Below, piece after piece: positions 24,295 through 35,860 of a DNA stretch of 64,000 nucleotides (the first letter of the stretch is position 1; the number at the start of each line of letters is the position of its first letter). The stretch is from positions 1,343,925-1,407,924 of the forward strand of contig VXAU01001251.1 of the NCBI GenBank assembly GCA_013399695.1. The letters run 5' to 3'. The translations under genes and the position numbers were made by a program. The DNA is from Formicarius rufipectus. Taxonomy: Eukaryota > Chordata > Aves > Passeriformes > Formicariidae. The notes under the pieces are model-generated. The model was not told where the DNA came from. It did not search any database and was given only the letters and a program-made list of their open reading frames with translations.

Positions 24295-25403
24295 TCCAAC
24301 AGTTGGCTCTTTTGTTTGAAACCAAGAAAAGCACTATTCAGGACTCTAATTGATTAAAACCAAGTGCAATTGCCAGAGCACCAATAATTGCTGGAAGAGG
24401 GCAACGGTCACTCTAACGCGTTGTCACTTCAGAGGAAGTTGAACACTAACAACCGATCAAGCAGCATTAGTTAAAAGTAACCTTTTAATGACCCCGATTT
24501 CTCCTTGAGGAAATATTTCCTGCAGATTTTGTACCACATTTTTCAATGTTAGTGCATATGTCTTTCAATACCTTATTTATTTCAAATTTTAAAATATGCA
24601 GAAGCCTTCACTTCTCCATTCTGGCTGCACACTCTAAATACCTTCTGTTGTGATTTTCAGATGAACTCCAGGAATTCTGCAGCTCATCTAAATTTGTCTC
24701 ATCCTTGCTGCTTGTTTTACAATAAAAACTCCTTTGCTAACTTTTCTACAGCTGCCATTACTTTTACTTGTTTTGTTTTGCTTGATTACTTAGCCTTGAC
24801 TAACTCAGACTCCCACTGCCTTAGTTTTACTTTTTCATTCACTCACTTATGTGTAACATATACTTCTTCCCTTTCCATAGTGTTATGTTCAGCATTGCAA
24901 GAATGCCTCTGGTAGTCCCATAAACTTTATGTTTTCCTTACGGCCTGAAGGTTGGATTAACATGTAAACCCTGGAATCACCACTCCTATTTACACAGGGG
25001 AAAAAAATAAAGATATTGCACTTCAGGCTTTTTCAGTAATGCTATGAAATTTAACACTGCTTCAGAAAACCTGGTGCAAATAAAATGCACCCAAAAATAT
25101 TTTTTTTAAAAAAATGTTTACCATTTGAAAAAGTTTACTATTTTAAAAATTCAATGGAAACGTATCTACACTTCACGTTATCTGGATTTTTGTTTTTCAA
25201 ATGAATTCTTTTCCCCATTGTGAGAACCTCTGAAAATTTGATACTAGCTTTATTTTATTTTGCTTTGGTGACACATTTCTTATGTTCAATTACTCTGTTA
25301 AGAATAATTATGCATATTAAAATACCTCTTTAAAAACTTCAGATCTATATTACAAAGAACAAAACCAAGAAGACATATGCCTTAAACAACCAACATTTCT
25401 GTN
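24295..25403. other. Unique AT-rich DNA
   Basis: No gene was recognised. It could hold a 3' UTR if the preceding candidate exon is real. A single N at 25403 marks an assembly junction. Confidence 0.4.
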
Positions 25404-25404
25404 T

Positions 25405-26747
25405 CTTTAAAAGTGAAAAGTGGATTTCTGAGACGCAATCTCACTCTATCAAGGTTAAAAAAACCTCAGCCCTTAATGAAGAGGCATGTAATTAAATAGA
25501 AATGTCTGGAAACCAGGGCAACTTGTGAGGAAGGAAAGAATTTTAGGTGCTGAGAAACAGAATAATCAAATTAGAGAGGCTTCCACCATGAGTAGGAGAC
25601 TACTTTAATTCTTCCTAATATGAAGATCAGCTCTCAAAGCAGAGGTGATCTTGGAGCAAGAATGGGAAAGAGAGGTTTCCCCTCCAAGCAGGAAGGAGGA
25701 GAAACATGAATTAGTAAACAGATTGAAGGCAGCTGGCACCAGAAGAGACTGGAAGACACACCTCTCAGAACTTTGTGAGAGAAGAAGACTGAGTGATGTG
25801 ATTCAATGACAAAGAGTGGGCAACGGCATCTGTATTTGGGGGGCTTGTATACTTGTCCTGGGGTACATAGCCTCATCCAGTTCATCATCTTGCCCTGAAC
25901 ATCCAGTATGGTGGACAACATCGCTGTGTCCCGCTCTGATCAGGTAAGTTATTTCAACACAACCAGACTGAAATAAGGGGCAAAGGTCTCTGGGAAATAC
26001 GAAGGAGAGAAACACCTGAAAGGGGATTTTTGCTAGGTTAACATTCAAAGGTCTCTTGACCTACAGCTAGGAGAGGGAATATAATTTTTGACAACGAAAA
26101 TAGACTTTCACTATGGGCACTGCTGCCACCAGTGCATGTGTGCAGGAGTGTTTGTCTACACCAAAGCTTTGGCTATGCTTTGCCTCAGTTTTTCTGTATG
26201 TAGAGAAAAAAGGATAGTGAACGTGTTGGCCTTTGGCTGGATGGGTTTGAAAAAATGCAAAAGACTTTTAGTCCTTAAGTCTTTGTTCCAAGTTGACCAG
26301 AAAACCTCACAGGTTCCCTTTCCTCTCTGATCTTAAACCAGCATTGGACACTTATCCCTGTCTTTCCCCCATCAGTATCAAAGTGGTACACTCACTCCCC
26401 TTCAGGACTCTATGTTTTAGTTATTTTTGTTGGTTGAGGTAAATGGTGCATTTGGGATTCATTTGTAAGGTTGAAAAGCTTTTAGATAATGCATATGTTT
26501 TGTTAGAGTAGCACACACAATCCTAAGTGTTGGGTAAGGAAGGGAATATTGGGTTATTGCAGACTCTATGAAAGGGAAGCAGTCATTCCTCTGGGGTCAG
26601 AGTCCAGAGGGTCTGGACTTCGTTCATTCTCTCCTGCCTGAAAACAGGGAATGAGGAAATATAAACAACTAAAAGATAAAAGCAAAAGGTAAACCTAGAG
26701 AAACAAGCAGTGTTGATTTAACTCTGGATTAGACCTGTGCAACGCAC
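25405..26747. repeat. Duplicated assembly block, copy 1
   Basis: Bases 25651-26747 recur at 27030-28126 (offset 1379), and 25405-25433 recur at 27000-27028. Frames read in both copies give identical proteins, so the copies match base for base as far as checked. The block is flanked by an N at 25403 and by the 62-N gap. This pattern is typical of a redundant contig in the assembly and not of a biological duplication. Confidence 0.93.
25907..25943 (+). CDS. Candidate exon with possible start codon (copy 1)
   Basis: A near-perfect donor (GATCAG|gtaagtta) closes a 37-bp segment after an AG (gaacatccag). It contains ATG in good Kozak context (A at -3, G at +4) at 25908 and reads MVDNIAVSRSDQ. An in-frame TGA lies just upstream, consistent with either a first coding exon or an internal exon. 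The same sequence appears at 27286-27322 because of the assembly duplication, so count it once. No gene was recognised. Confidence 0.25.
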
Positions 26748-26809
26748 NNNNNNNNNNNNNNNNNNNNNNNNNNNNNNNNNNNNNNNNNNNNNNNNNNNNN
26801 NNNNNNNNN
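26748..26809. other. Assembly gap (62 N)
   Basis: A run of N of unknown true length lies between the two copies of the duplicated block. Confidence 0.99.
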
Positions 26810-26999
26810 TGTATGCTTGTATCAGACGCTTCTGATCGTGCCTTGGCTTTTTTCATCACTTACAGTGTCATCTAAAAACATACTGAAAACATTTAAGATC
26901 CTTTTATATGTTGCCAAAGACCTCTAGAAGACTTTTTAAATATTAGAGTATTAATAAATATTAAATAAAATATTAATTAAAATATTAATTAATAAAACT
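26810..26999. other. Unique AT-rich insert between duplicate copies
   Basis: These 190 bases occur only once and end in a very AT-rich stretch with tattaatta motifs (26935-26995). They sit directly before the 29-bp segment shared with 25405-25433. They probably belong upstream of that segment in the true locus, in the junction now shown as the N at 25403. Confidence 0.6.
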
Positions 27000-28126
27000 C
27001 TTTAAAAGTGAAAAGTGGATTTCTGAGANTTGGAGCAAGAATGGGAAAGAGAGGTTTCCCCTCCAAGCAGGAAGGAGGAGAAACATGAATTAGTAAACAG
27101 ATTGAAGGCAGCTGGCACCAGAAGAGACTGGAAGACACACCTCTCAGAACTTTGTGAGAGAAGAAGACTGAGTGATGTGATTCAATGACAAAGAGTGGGC
27201 AACGGCATCTGTATTTGGGGGGCTTGTATACTTGTCCTGGGGTACATAGCCTCATCCAGTTCATCATCTTGCCCTGAACATCCAGTATGGTGGACAACAT
27301 CGCTGTGTCCCGCTCTGATCAGGTAAGTTATTTCAACACAACCAGACTGAAATAAGGGGCAAAGGTCTCTGGGAAATACGAAGGAGAGAAACACCTGAAA
27401 GGGGATTTTTGCTAGGTTAACATTCAAAGGTCTCTTGACCTACAGCTAGGAGAGGGAATATAATTTTTGACAACGAAAATAGACTTTCACTATGGGCACT
27501 GCTGCCACCAGTGCATGTGTGCAGGAGTGTTTGTCTACACCAAAGCTTTGGCTATGCTTTGCCTCAGTTTTTCTGTATGTAGAGAAAAAAGGATAGTGAA
27601 CGTGTTGGCCTTTGGCTGGATGGGTTTGAAAAAATGCAAAAGACTTTTAGTCCTTAAGTCTTTGTTCCAAGTTGACCAGAAAACCTCACAGGTTCCCTTT
27701 CCTCTCTGATCTTAAACCAGCATTGGACACTTATCCCTGTCTTTCCCCCATCAGTATCAAAGTGGTACACTCACTCCCCTTCAGGACTCTATGTTTTAGT
27801 TATTTTTGTTGGTTGAGGTAAATGGTGCATTTGGGATTCATTTGTAAGGTTGAAAAGCTTTTAGATAATGCATATGTTTTGTTAGAGTAGCACACACAAT
27901 CCTAAGTGTTGGGTAAGGAAGGGAATATTGGGTTATTGCAGACTCTATGAAAGGGAAGCAGTCATTCCTCTGGGGTCAGAGTCCAGAGGGTCTGGACTTC
28001 GTTCATTCTCTCCTGCCTGAAAACAGGGAATGAGGAAATATAAACAACTAAAAGATAAAAGCAAAAGGTAAACCTAGAGAAACAAGCAGTGTTGATTTAA
28101 CTCTGGATTAGACCTGTGCAACGCAC
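27000..28126. repeat. Duplicated assembly block, copy 2
   Basis: This is the second copy of 25405-25433 plus 25651-26747, with the intervening 217 bases (25434-25650) replaced by a single N at 27029. Sequence continues without a break into unique DNA after 28126, so this is probably the better-anchored copy on the right side. The candidate exon at 25907-25943 reappears here at 27286-27322. Confidence 0.93.
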
Positions 28127-30864
28127 ACTGGAGTCTACCATCAGCTACGCCTGTTCAGACTACAGTGAAGAAAGGGACCTATCATGTTGAGAACTACCTT
28201 TGCAGCAGAGATCCTAAAAAATCAGGCATGAAATCAAACATGAGGAAGGGTATGGGATAACAAGACAATATTATTCTACCATGAGAAGAGCAAGAATCTT
28301 TATATGAGTAGGTGTACTGGAGAATGTCAGGTATGTACATAAAATAAAAGGTTGTTGCAACAAACACAGAATATTTTTCTAATCTTCACTGAGAAATCAG
28401 CATGAAAAATTTATCATTGCAAAGTCAGTTGGGCTTGTCCTTTCTGTTGCCCAATCTATTTGACCTAGACTGTGATAAAGCGAAAGGTAAAAGAGATACT
28501 AGTTTCTGATGGACTTTTCCTTGAGAACTTGTTGCCAGAGGGGGAAGGTCTGGCTCAGCAGAGGGTTTGCAGAGCTCTGCAGCTGGGTGTTTGTGGGGTG
28601 TACACAGGGGACACAGACATCTACAGCTCTCCTTCTGCAACTTTCTCTCTGCCTTTATTTTCTTCCTCATGCAATGCTTTGCAGACCCAGACTATTGGGC
28701 TTTGGCCCCATTTCATCAAAGCCCTTCTAATGAACTGGCTTATCATAAACCTGGTCATTCTAATTTTTTCCTCTCCATTTTCTATAAGCATCACATTGGT
28801 GTCACTGAGTCTAAATACTAGCTCTGTAGGTCCTAAATTTTCATCACCGTTTCTAAGGATGTGTCAAAGAAAAACTCATCCAGGATGGAATAAGGGGGGC
28901 AGGGAATGACAATTCAGGAACAAAAGTGGGGGAAAAAATAGACCAAGGGATGAGTCTTGAGAACTTGAAGATGAGCTTTGAGCAATGAACTCCCTTTATT
29001 TGCTCTTCAGACTGAACTTCACACCATTATATGATGCAACGTTTCAACCTCTCTTCTGTTCTGTGTCTTATATGCCGGATCCTGATTTGCCAGGGGACAA
29101 ATAGGAGAGATGGTCTAGAACTGGGCTGCAGTTGGGTAGAACATTCCTGTTCCTGAGGCCCAGTCCTCACAGTCACAATTTTCTGCTGCTCCCAGCTCCA
29201 GGCTCCTTACCAAGGCACTCGCCAGAAGCACAGTCTGCCTTGGAACTTCAATCACATACCCGGACAGGATAAATTTGAGAAGTCAGAGGGCAGAATAAGC
29301 ATGAAGAACAGTAGATAGAACCTTACATAAACATCATCTGACAGAAAGCAGAGTAGTGTCTTCTGCTTTCAAAGAAAGCAGCTGGAATCAAGCCAGGAAT
29401 GGTTCTGCAGGTATCATAACTCAGCCATGCTGCACAGAAACATTAAAACATAAAACTTATACAGTATTAAAATGATAGAAGTGCAACAGTTTGGCTTAAA
29501 ATTGCACTGGGAATTGCAATTTCACAATGCAGAGCTATGTCTGTGCTACAGCTCACCGACACAACGTATTGTGACTTCCCACAAATAAGGTTGTTAAAAA
29601 AGGTTCAGCAAATGGTAACACATACTAGCCTTCTCTCCAAGAGTGAGATCTTGGAAGAGTCTGTACTTCCCACTGGCTTTATGGAGAATTTTTCTTTTGG
29701 TGGACAGCAGGCAGCTCCCAGCCCTTTCAGCTGGTTGTCTGACTGAAGTTTTTATTTTTGTATGTATCTTAAGTACTTACACTGCCTCCTGTCTTAAAGG
29801 CACGCTTATTTGTCTACTCTGAGTGAACGTTTTTCAATGGCAAGGGAATAGATCCCAATACAAAGCTGCCAAAATTCTCCACTACTCTGTGCTTTTCTCT
29901 GAGCAGCTGCATTCCTTCAAGGTGGGTATGGAGAGCTGCCAATTCCTGGTGGCTGTCTTTCACACCCTTATTATATGGGTTATTACAGTAGTTACAAGGC
30001 AATGAAAGTATCAGACATATATCAGCTTAGGGCTGTGTGCATACTCCAAGAACCAGTTTAACGATAGCTTGTGCTTATGCATTTGATTAAGAAATCAAAT
30101 GTCCACATTGAAGGAAAAGGGAATGCAGAATAGTCATGAGCATTTACTGTTACAAGTCACTGTGATTTTGTTCTCCATATAGATGCTGAGTCAATTTACA
30201 CAGGCGATCTGGCTCCTGGATAGAGGAATAGTATGACATAGTTATATTGATGTTATCTCTCTAACAATATTTTAGAGACCAAAGACAAAAGGGCAGAAAG
30301 CCTTTGAGAAGCTGCTTTATCAGCATGGTATCTAACTATTGCAATCTACAATGGGGGTACCAGAATATGCTTGGTAAGCATATTTTTGCCTTTTTCAGGT
30401 GGTCAAAGATCATTTGCTCCTTGCAGTAACTTACCAAAAGGAATGTAGAAACACAGAATACTAAATTATCAGTATAGTACAAAGTTATGTATTATTTACA
30501 AGCACAGTGTGAGCTGTCAGGTCAGTTAAATCAATTATTCGCCATTTGTTCAATTTAGTTTTGTATAAATCTTCATTTTCTCACTCAGCAAATTCCAAAT
30601 TTACTACAAAGCTTTATGCTATGTCTGTAATGAGAACAAACTTTAAAGTATGAAAAGGTAGACAACTTACTAAATTTATAAGCAATTGCTTGAAAAGAAA
30701 AATGTCTACACTTTATTTTATCTGGAGTGTGATTTTTGTACATAAATCATACATGAGATATATATATATAAGAATTTATATTTTGAGATAGAAGGATTCA
30801 GTTCCATCCATTTCTTGTCTGTTGCACACAGCAATTGATTAAGACATTTCTGTAAAGACTGATT
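28127..30864. other. Unique DNA, no supported gene
   Basis: Overlapping frames near 28470-28910 are not supported by any splice or family signal. A 36-bp segment at 29375-29410 is bounded by splice-like sites but is not called. Confidence 0.4.
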
Positions 30865-30955
30865 GATTAGATTAATGGACTTTTAAGGCTAGAAAGAACC
30901 ATTACAGATTGTGACACCTTGGATCATACAACATGAACTGCACACAGGAATGACT
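30865..30955 (-). mobile_element. Possible very old CR1 3' remnant
   Basis: The phrase taatggacttttaaggctag followed by aaagaaccattacagat resembles the decayed 3' end of ancient reptile/bird CR1 elements read on the minus strand. The match is short and the call is tentative. Confidence 0.35.
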
Positions 30956-32121
30956 ACAACAAGCTGGTGTCTTCTGATTGAACCAGACTGTATCAGAAAA
31001 CTTGTTTCTTCACATTGTTGGAAATATGTGTATAGAGCAAGGTAAAAAGAAAAATTTGTTTATGTAACCAGAGAGACAGCAGCGAGGCTACATCTAAAGT
31101 TTGATCTGCTGCATATTGTATATATTGGGAATGTATTGCTAGGAGTAATTTGTGTATTAGAGATATGTGTGCCATATAGTTCAAGGAATGTGGAAATAGT
31201 GAGATTGTCTACCTTATAGATCTCAACTTTGCCCAAGAAAACACTCTCACCTGAGAAGATAATTCAGTCCCTCCCTTTTCGATGCCTGGTTTTTCCTGAG
31301 AGGATCCTGCCTATGTCAACAGATGAGGAAAAGGGAAAATACTAATGCATGTAAACAAGTGATTACTTGAATAATTGATTAAAGATTATCATTCATTAGC
31401 TGAGCAATGGCCATGTATACATTCAGTGTGGCTCACTTGTGAAGCAAAATGAGTTGGGTCAAACCATTCTGAAATATCATCTAAAAAATTGTACATTTCT
31501 TTGTTTCTAAATCTAGAGTATTTGGAAGGGAAAAAAAGAAACCTTTAGCCATCCCAATAAAATATCAAAATCCCCCCTCAGAAAAATAGATTCATGTAAT
31601 CATTAATTATTTAAAAGGTCATAATTTTAGTAAGTTACTGAAGACACTTGCTCCAGAGAGTGCCCTGTGAGATATTTTAGCCCATGAAAACTAGCATGTC
31701 TAAATATGTCGCAGGTCTGACATTTTTTTCTTGCATGTCTATCCATGCAAGACTGTAATCGAAGAAAAAACTAAATTAAATATTTATGACAGAAACTGTT
31801 TGAAAGCTGACATAGGAATTAACACTAATGTGTCAGTTTTCCAGTCTGGTACCTTACAGACAAGCTTTCCTCCTGACTAGTCTGCCTATGCTATTTTAAA
31901 AGTACTTTTGTTGAGAGAACACTCCTTGTTACTTAAGTAGGAATTGATTCTTTCCCTGCCACTTCTAAAATATGATGTGTTTTATTTTTTTTTTTATGGT
32001 AAAATCTGCCCAGCTAAATGTTGAAGCATGTACACACTGTTGTGTAACCAAAGGAGAAACTGGCCTATAACCTCAAAGTTGAGAAACCACCAGTCCTTCA
32101 AAATCTTCATAAAAATTAGGG
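30956..32121. other. Unique AT-rich DNA
   Basis: No gene was recognised. A T-run lies at about 31986-31998. Confidence 0.4.
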
Positions 32122-33450
32122 CATCACAGAATGGTTTGGCTTGGTAGGGACCTTTAAAGGTCATCTAGTCCAACCACCCTACCATGGACAGGGACACTTC
32201 CCATGAGACCAGGTTTCTCAGAGCCCCATCCAAGCTGGCCTTGATCGCTTCCTGAAACAGGGTGTCTACCTCATGATACTATTTGTGTTCATTCTCAAGT
32301 CCTTCTTCATAGAGCTGCTCTCAATCCTTCATCCTCCAGCCTGTACTGACAACAGGGCTTGGTCCAACACCTGTGCAGGACCTTGCACTTAGCCTTGCTG
32401 AAGCTCATGAAGTTCCCATGATCCCATCTATCAATCTTGTCCAGGTCCCTCTGGATGGCATCCCATCCCTCAGGCATGTTGACCACTTCATACTGCTTTG
32501 TGTCATGGGCAAACTTGCTGAGGTTGCAGTCAATCCCGCAGTCTATGTCACTGTTAAAGACATTGGTCCCATAGCACTGGTCCCAGTATGGATCCCTGNC
32601 TGAAGCTCATGAAGTTCCCATGATCCCATCTATCAATCTTGTCCAGGTCCCTCTGGATGGCATCCCATCCCTCAGGCATGTTGACCACTTCATACTGCTT
32701 TGTGTCATGGGCAAACTTGCTGAGGTTGCAGTCAATCCCGCAGTCTATGTCACTGTTAAAGACATTGGTCCCATAGCACTGGTCCCAGTATGGATCCCTG
32801 AAGGACACCACGTGTCACCAATGTCCATTGGGACAGTGACCATTGACCACTATCATCTGGATGTGACCATCTAATCAATTTCTCATCCACTGAACACTCA
32901 ACCCACCAAATCCTTATCTCTCCAACTTAGAAAGAAGAATATAGGAGAGGACCTTGTCAAAGGCCTTACAGGTGTCCAGAGGACATCTATAAACTTTCCT
33001 TTGTTCACCGATGTAGTCACTCCATCATAAAAGGCCAGTAGGTTGATCAGGCTGGACTTGCCCTTGGTGAAGCTGTGCTGGCTGCCTCAAAACACCTCCC
33101 CGTTCTCCATATCCCTTAGCATAGCTTCTAGGAGAATCTGTTCCATGATCTCCTCGGGCACAGAGGTGAGGCTGACAGGTTGGTAGGTCTCAGGGTAATC
33201 CTTTCTATCCTTTTAATACATGAGAATAATATTTCCCTTTTTCCAGTCACTAGTACTTCACCTGACTTCATGCATCATGGAGAAGGGCTTAGCAACTACT
33301 CATCCAATCCCGCCAGGACCACGTGTCTCATCAGTTCCCATGTTTGGGTTCCTCGGGTGGTCACAAACCTGATCTTGTCTTATAGTGGGAGAAACTTTGC
33401 TACCCCAGTCCCTGCCTTGCAGTCCATTTGTGCACCTGGTAGAGTACCTG
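32122..33450 (-). mobile_element. CR1 LINE with ORF2 reverse-transcriptase remnant, minus strand
   Basis: The 3' end is at 32122 (atcacagaatggtttggctt). Moving right, the minus strand shows the 3' UTR and C-terminal phrases and then reverse-transcriptase text. At about 32550-32800 it reads GSILGPVLWDQ and later DIDCGIDCNLSKFAHDTK, followed by EGWDAIQRDLDK. The region near 33050-33180 corresponds to the classic RT-upstream motifs around [17 protein letters not shown]. The FADD-type catalytic box reads FAHD, so one catalytic aspartate codon is lost. Frame breaks are numerous and part of the region between RT and the 3' end is missing. It is non-functional. Confidence 0.9.
32398..32800. repeat. 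201-bp artificial tandem duplication
   Basis: Bases 32398-32598 and 32600-32800 are identical over 201 bp and are joined by a single N at 32599. Perfect identity inside an otherwise decayed CR1, with an N at the seam, shows an assembly join with unmerged overlap. Confidence 0.95.
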
Positions 33451-35844
33451 GACTGTAAAATCTGCAGCTATCTTTCAGTAGTTTCCATGGGAAAATATTA
33501 ATAGGAAGGACTGGTACTCCTATTGAGCTATTTGGTGAAAGTCAGAAGGATGGATTTTAAAACAGCTCCTCTTGGATGATGTTTGGTCTCATTGGGAGAA
33601 AAGATATCTAGCAAAATGCTTCCCCAGAATAACAGCATAGTCCTGGATACTGTTTTAGTCTGAGTTTCTGTGGCTTCAAACATCTTAAGCAATCCAGAAA
33701 AGAGGATCCATACCATGACCCAACACAAACACTGTCACCCTACACTGGTTCTTAAAAATCCTTCTTTGCTAACAGGCAGCTTGGATTTGTTGAGTGTCCC
33801 TAGGAGGGAGAGAAGGAGAAAGGACAATTATGTCAGTGTTCCCATTTGAAAGACATCTTGTGGTTTTCTCCAACTTTTTCACCTTGGAAAAAGATAATAT
33901 AGAGATGAAAACATGATACTGACTGCTTGGTCTCTGACCATTAGGTAGTATTGGAATCAAGACAGGCCTTCCAAAAAAAGGCTTGACAAGCAGACATTGA
34001 AGACTTTCAGTGATCTTCTCATCTTTTAAAGGAGAAGGGATATCTCGGAGGAGTGATTTAAAACAAAAATAATTATTTAAATAAATTAAAAATCAGAGTT
34101 GTACAATAATTGAAAGAAAGAACAGTCCTTAAACCTGAATCATCAGGAGAAACAAACAAATTACTTTTACTGTGGGTGATCACTGTTGGACATCTACAAC
34201 ACAGTGGGAAAACGGACTGCTGTTTAATACATCATGTTCTGCCCTGAGCCATAGAAAACTTTATCTTATCCAGGTTGGTTTTCCAGCTCTGAGTTCTCTA
34301 CGGCCCCTACTAAGGCAAACTCATGTGATGGAGGATGAAATACTTTTCCATGAGCCACCTCCCTCCTCTCAAGGATCCTCTCAGGTCATCTGTAACTCAT
34401 CCTTCAAGGGCTGAATAGATAAGCCCTGATGTAAGAATATATTCACAGAAGTGCTTAACAACAGAAAATCAACTGAAGATGCTACACAAGACTAATAAGC
34501 TGCTGATAATATTTTCCAAATAAAACCATTCAGGATAAAAATAACGACCTTTTTTTTCTCCTAGTATCAAATTAAGGGACAAGCATTGCACCAGCAGGCA
34601 TTCACAACACATAAAAAATCCCAGAGAAATAATACTTTACATATGAAGATCTTCCTACCAGATTCACACAGCTTATGAAATTCTATGCAACTTCTTCCAG
34701 GAAAATGTCTTACATACTCTGACGCTATATCCAGGATTTTTACAGACTGTTCTGCATGATTCATTCAGTGCTTGGTAGATTAGATGTTATTGAATTCACA
34801 TGAGTTCAGGTTAAATAAATAAAATGAAACACAACAGCTGGGGCTACTCATCACTCAAACACATGACACCTATTGCCAAACCCGAGAGACTCAGTAGTTT
34901 TGTAATTACCAAATGGGTCAGTGGTGAAGTAGAAAGTGGGTATGTTTTAACAACAACTTGGATTATCTGTGACCAGAACAAAGAATCAGGCAGGTCTGTA
35001 GTATATGGCAAATATCAATGGCTGAGTAATCATTGCATAGAGGAGCAACGTTTCATTCTGTAAAATCCCATTCCATGGAAAAGGATAATTTGAACACTTT
35101 TGCCACACATTATAGTGAATTTAATGGCCTGTGTTGCAAATGTCACATATGCAAAAATCCAGCAGAAATTAGGGAGCACAGGTTTCTCTTCCAGTGTTTT
35201 GTCCTCAAATGGCTATTCTGTGCTTGCTCTGTGTTTTGCCAGGACCAGGTAAAGGAGCAGAAGCAGAGGAAATGAAAAAAGAAGAGATATGTGATTATAG
35301 AACAAGTCTGTGTCAAGGAAGAGCAAGGTCTTGAGATCAGTGTGTGCCAGGCACAAGCAGGACCAATTTCACACTACAGAAAAGAAGGAGATGACAGGTC
35401 TGGGCAGTTCAAGGCTGTTTTATTCATGTTAGGTCAGCCACCACGACAAAGGTCTCAAGTCCCTATACAGTGCAGGTTAGAAATACTAATGTACAGCAGG
35501 AGGAGTCAGGGGAAGTATGTGAATAGTGCAGCACCTGGTTTGTTTGAACTTTTCTACCCTGCAAGACTAGGAACAGCTGGAGAGAAAAAGACAGTGACTT
35601 TTGGCATAAGTCCACTGCAAGACTCAAACTCAGAATTTCCATTTCACAGTAAGACACCTTCACTACTCAGCACCCCACCCCTGGCGTGTGCATACTCATT
35701 CTTTGTTTTGATAAGCAAATTAGTATGTACTTCAGTGTATTATACCTGGGGAATTTGACTCAGTATGCTGTCCTGAGGTTCCAAGAGGATGCAGTTATTT
35801 TTGACACCACTAATTTGTTTTTTTGCTTCTTTTCCAAATAGGAC
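33451..35844. other. Unique DNA, no supported gene
   Basis: A frame at 35291-35758 lacks splice or family support. A 54-bp splice-bounded segment at 35195-35248 was noted but not called. Confidence 0.4.
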
Positions 35845-35860
35845 AAAAAAAAAAAAAAAA
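35845..35860. repeat. Poly-A run (16)
   Basis: A simple A homopolymer with no recognised retroposed body upstream. Confidence 0.9.

Noticed and set aside
25634..26330. Three frames repeated identically at 26989-27709
   Set aside because: The repetition comes from the assembly duplication. No family similarity was recognised.
29375..29410. 36-bp segment between splice-like sites
   Set aside because: The donor gtatca is weak and no conservation evidence is available.
35195..35248. 54-bp segment between splice-like sites
   Set aside because: The Cys/Phe-rich translation is more like a pyrimidine tract than coding sequence.
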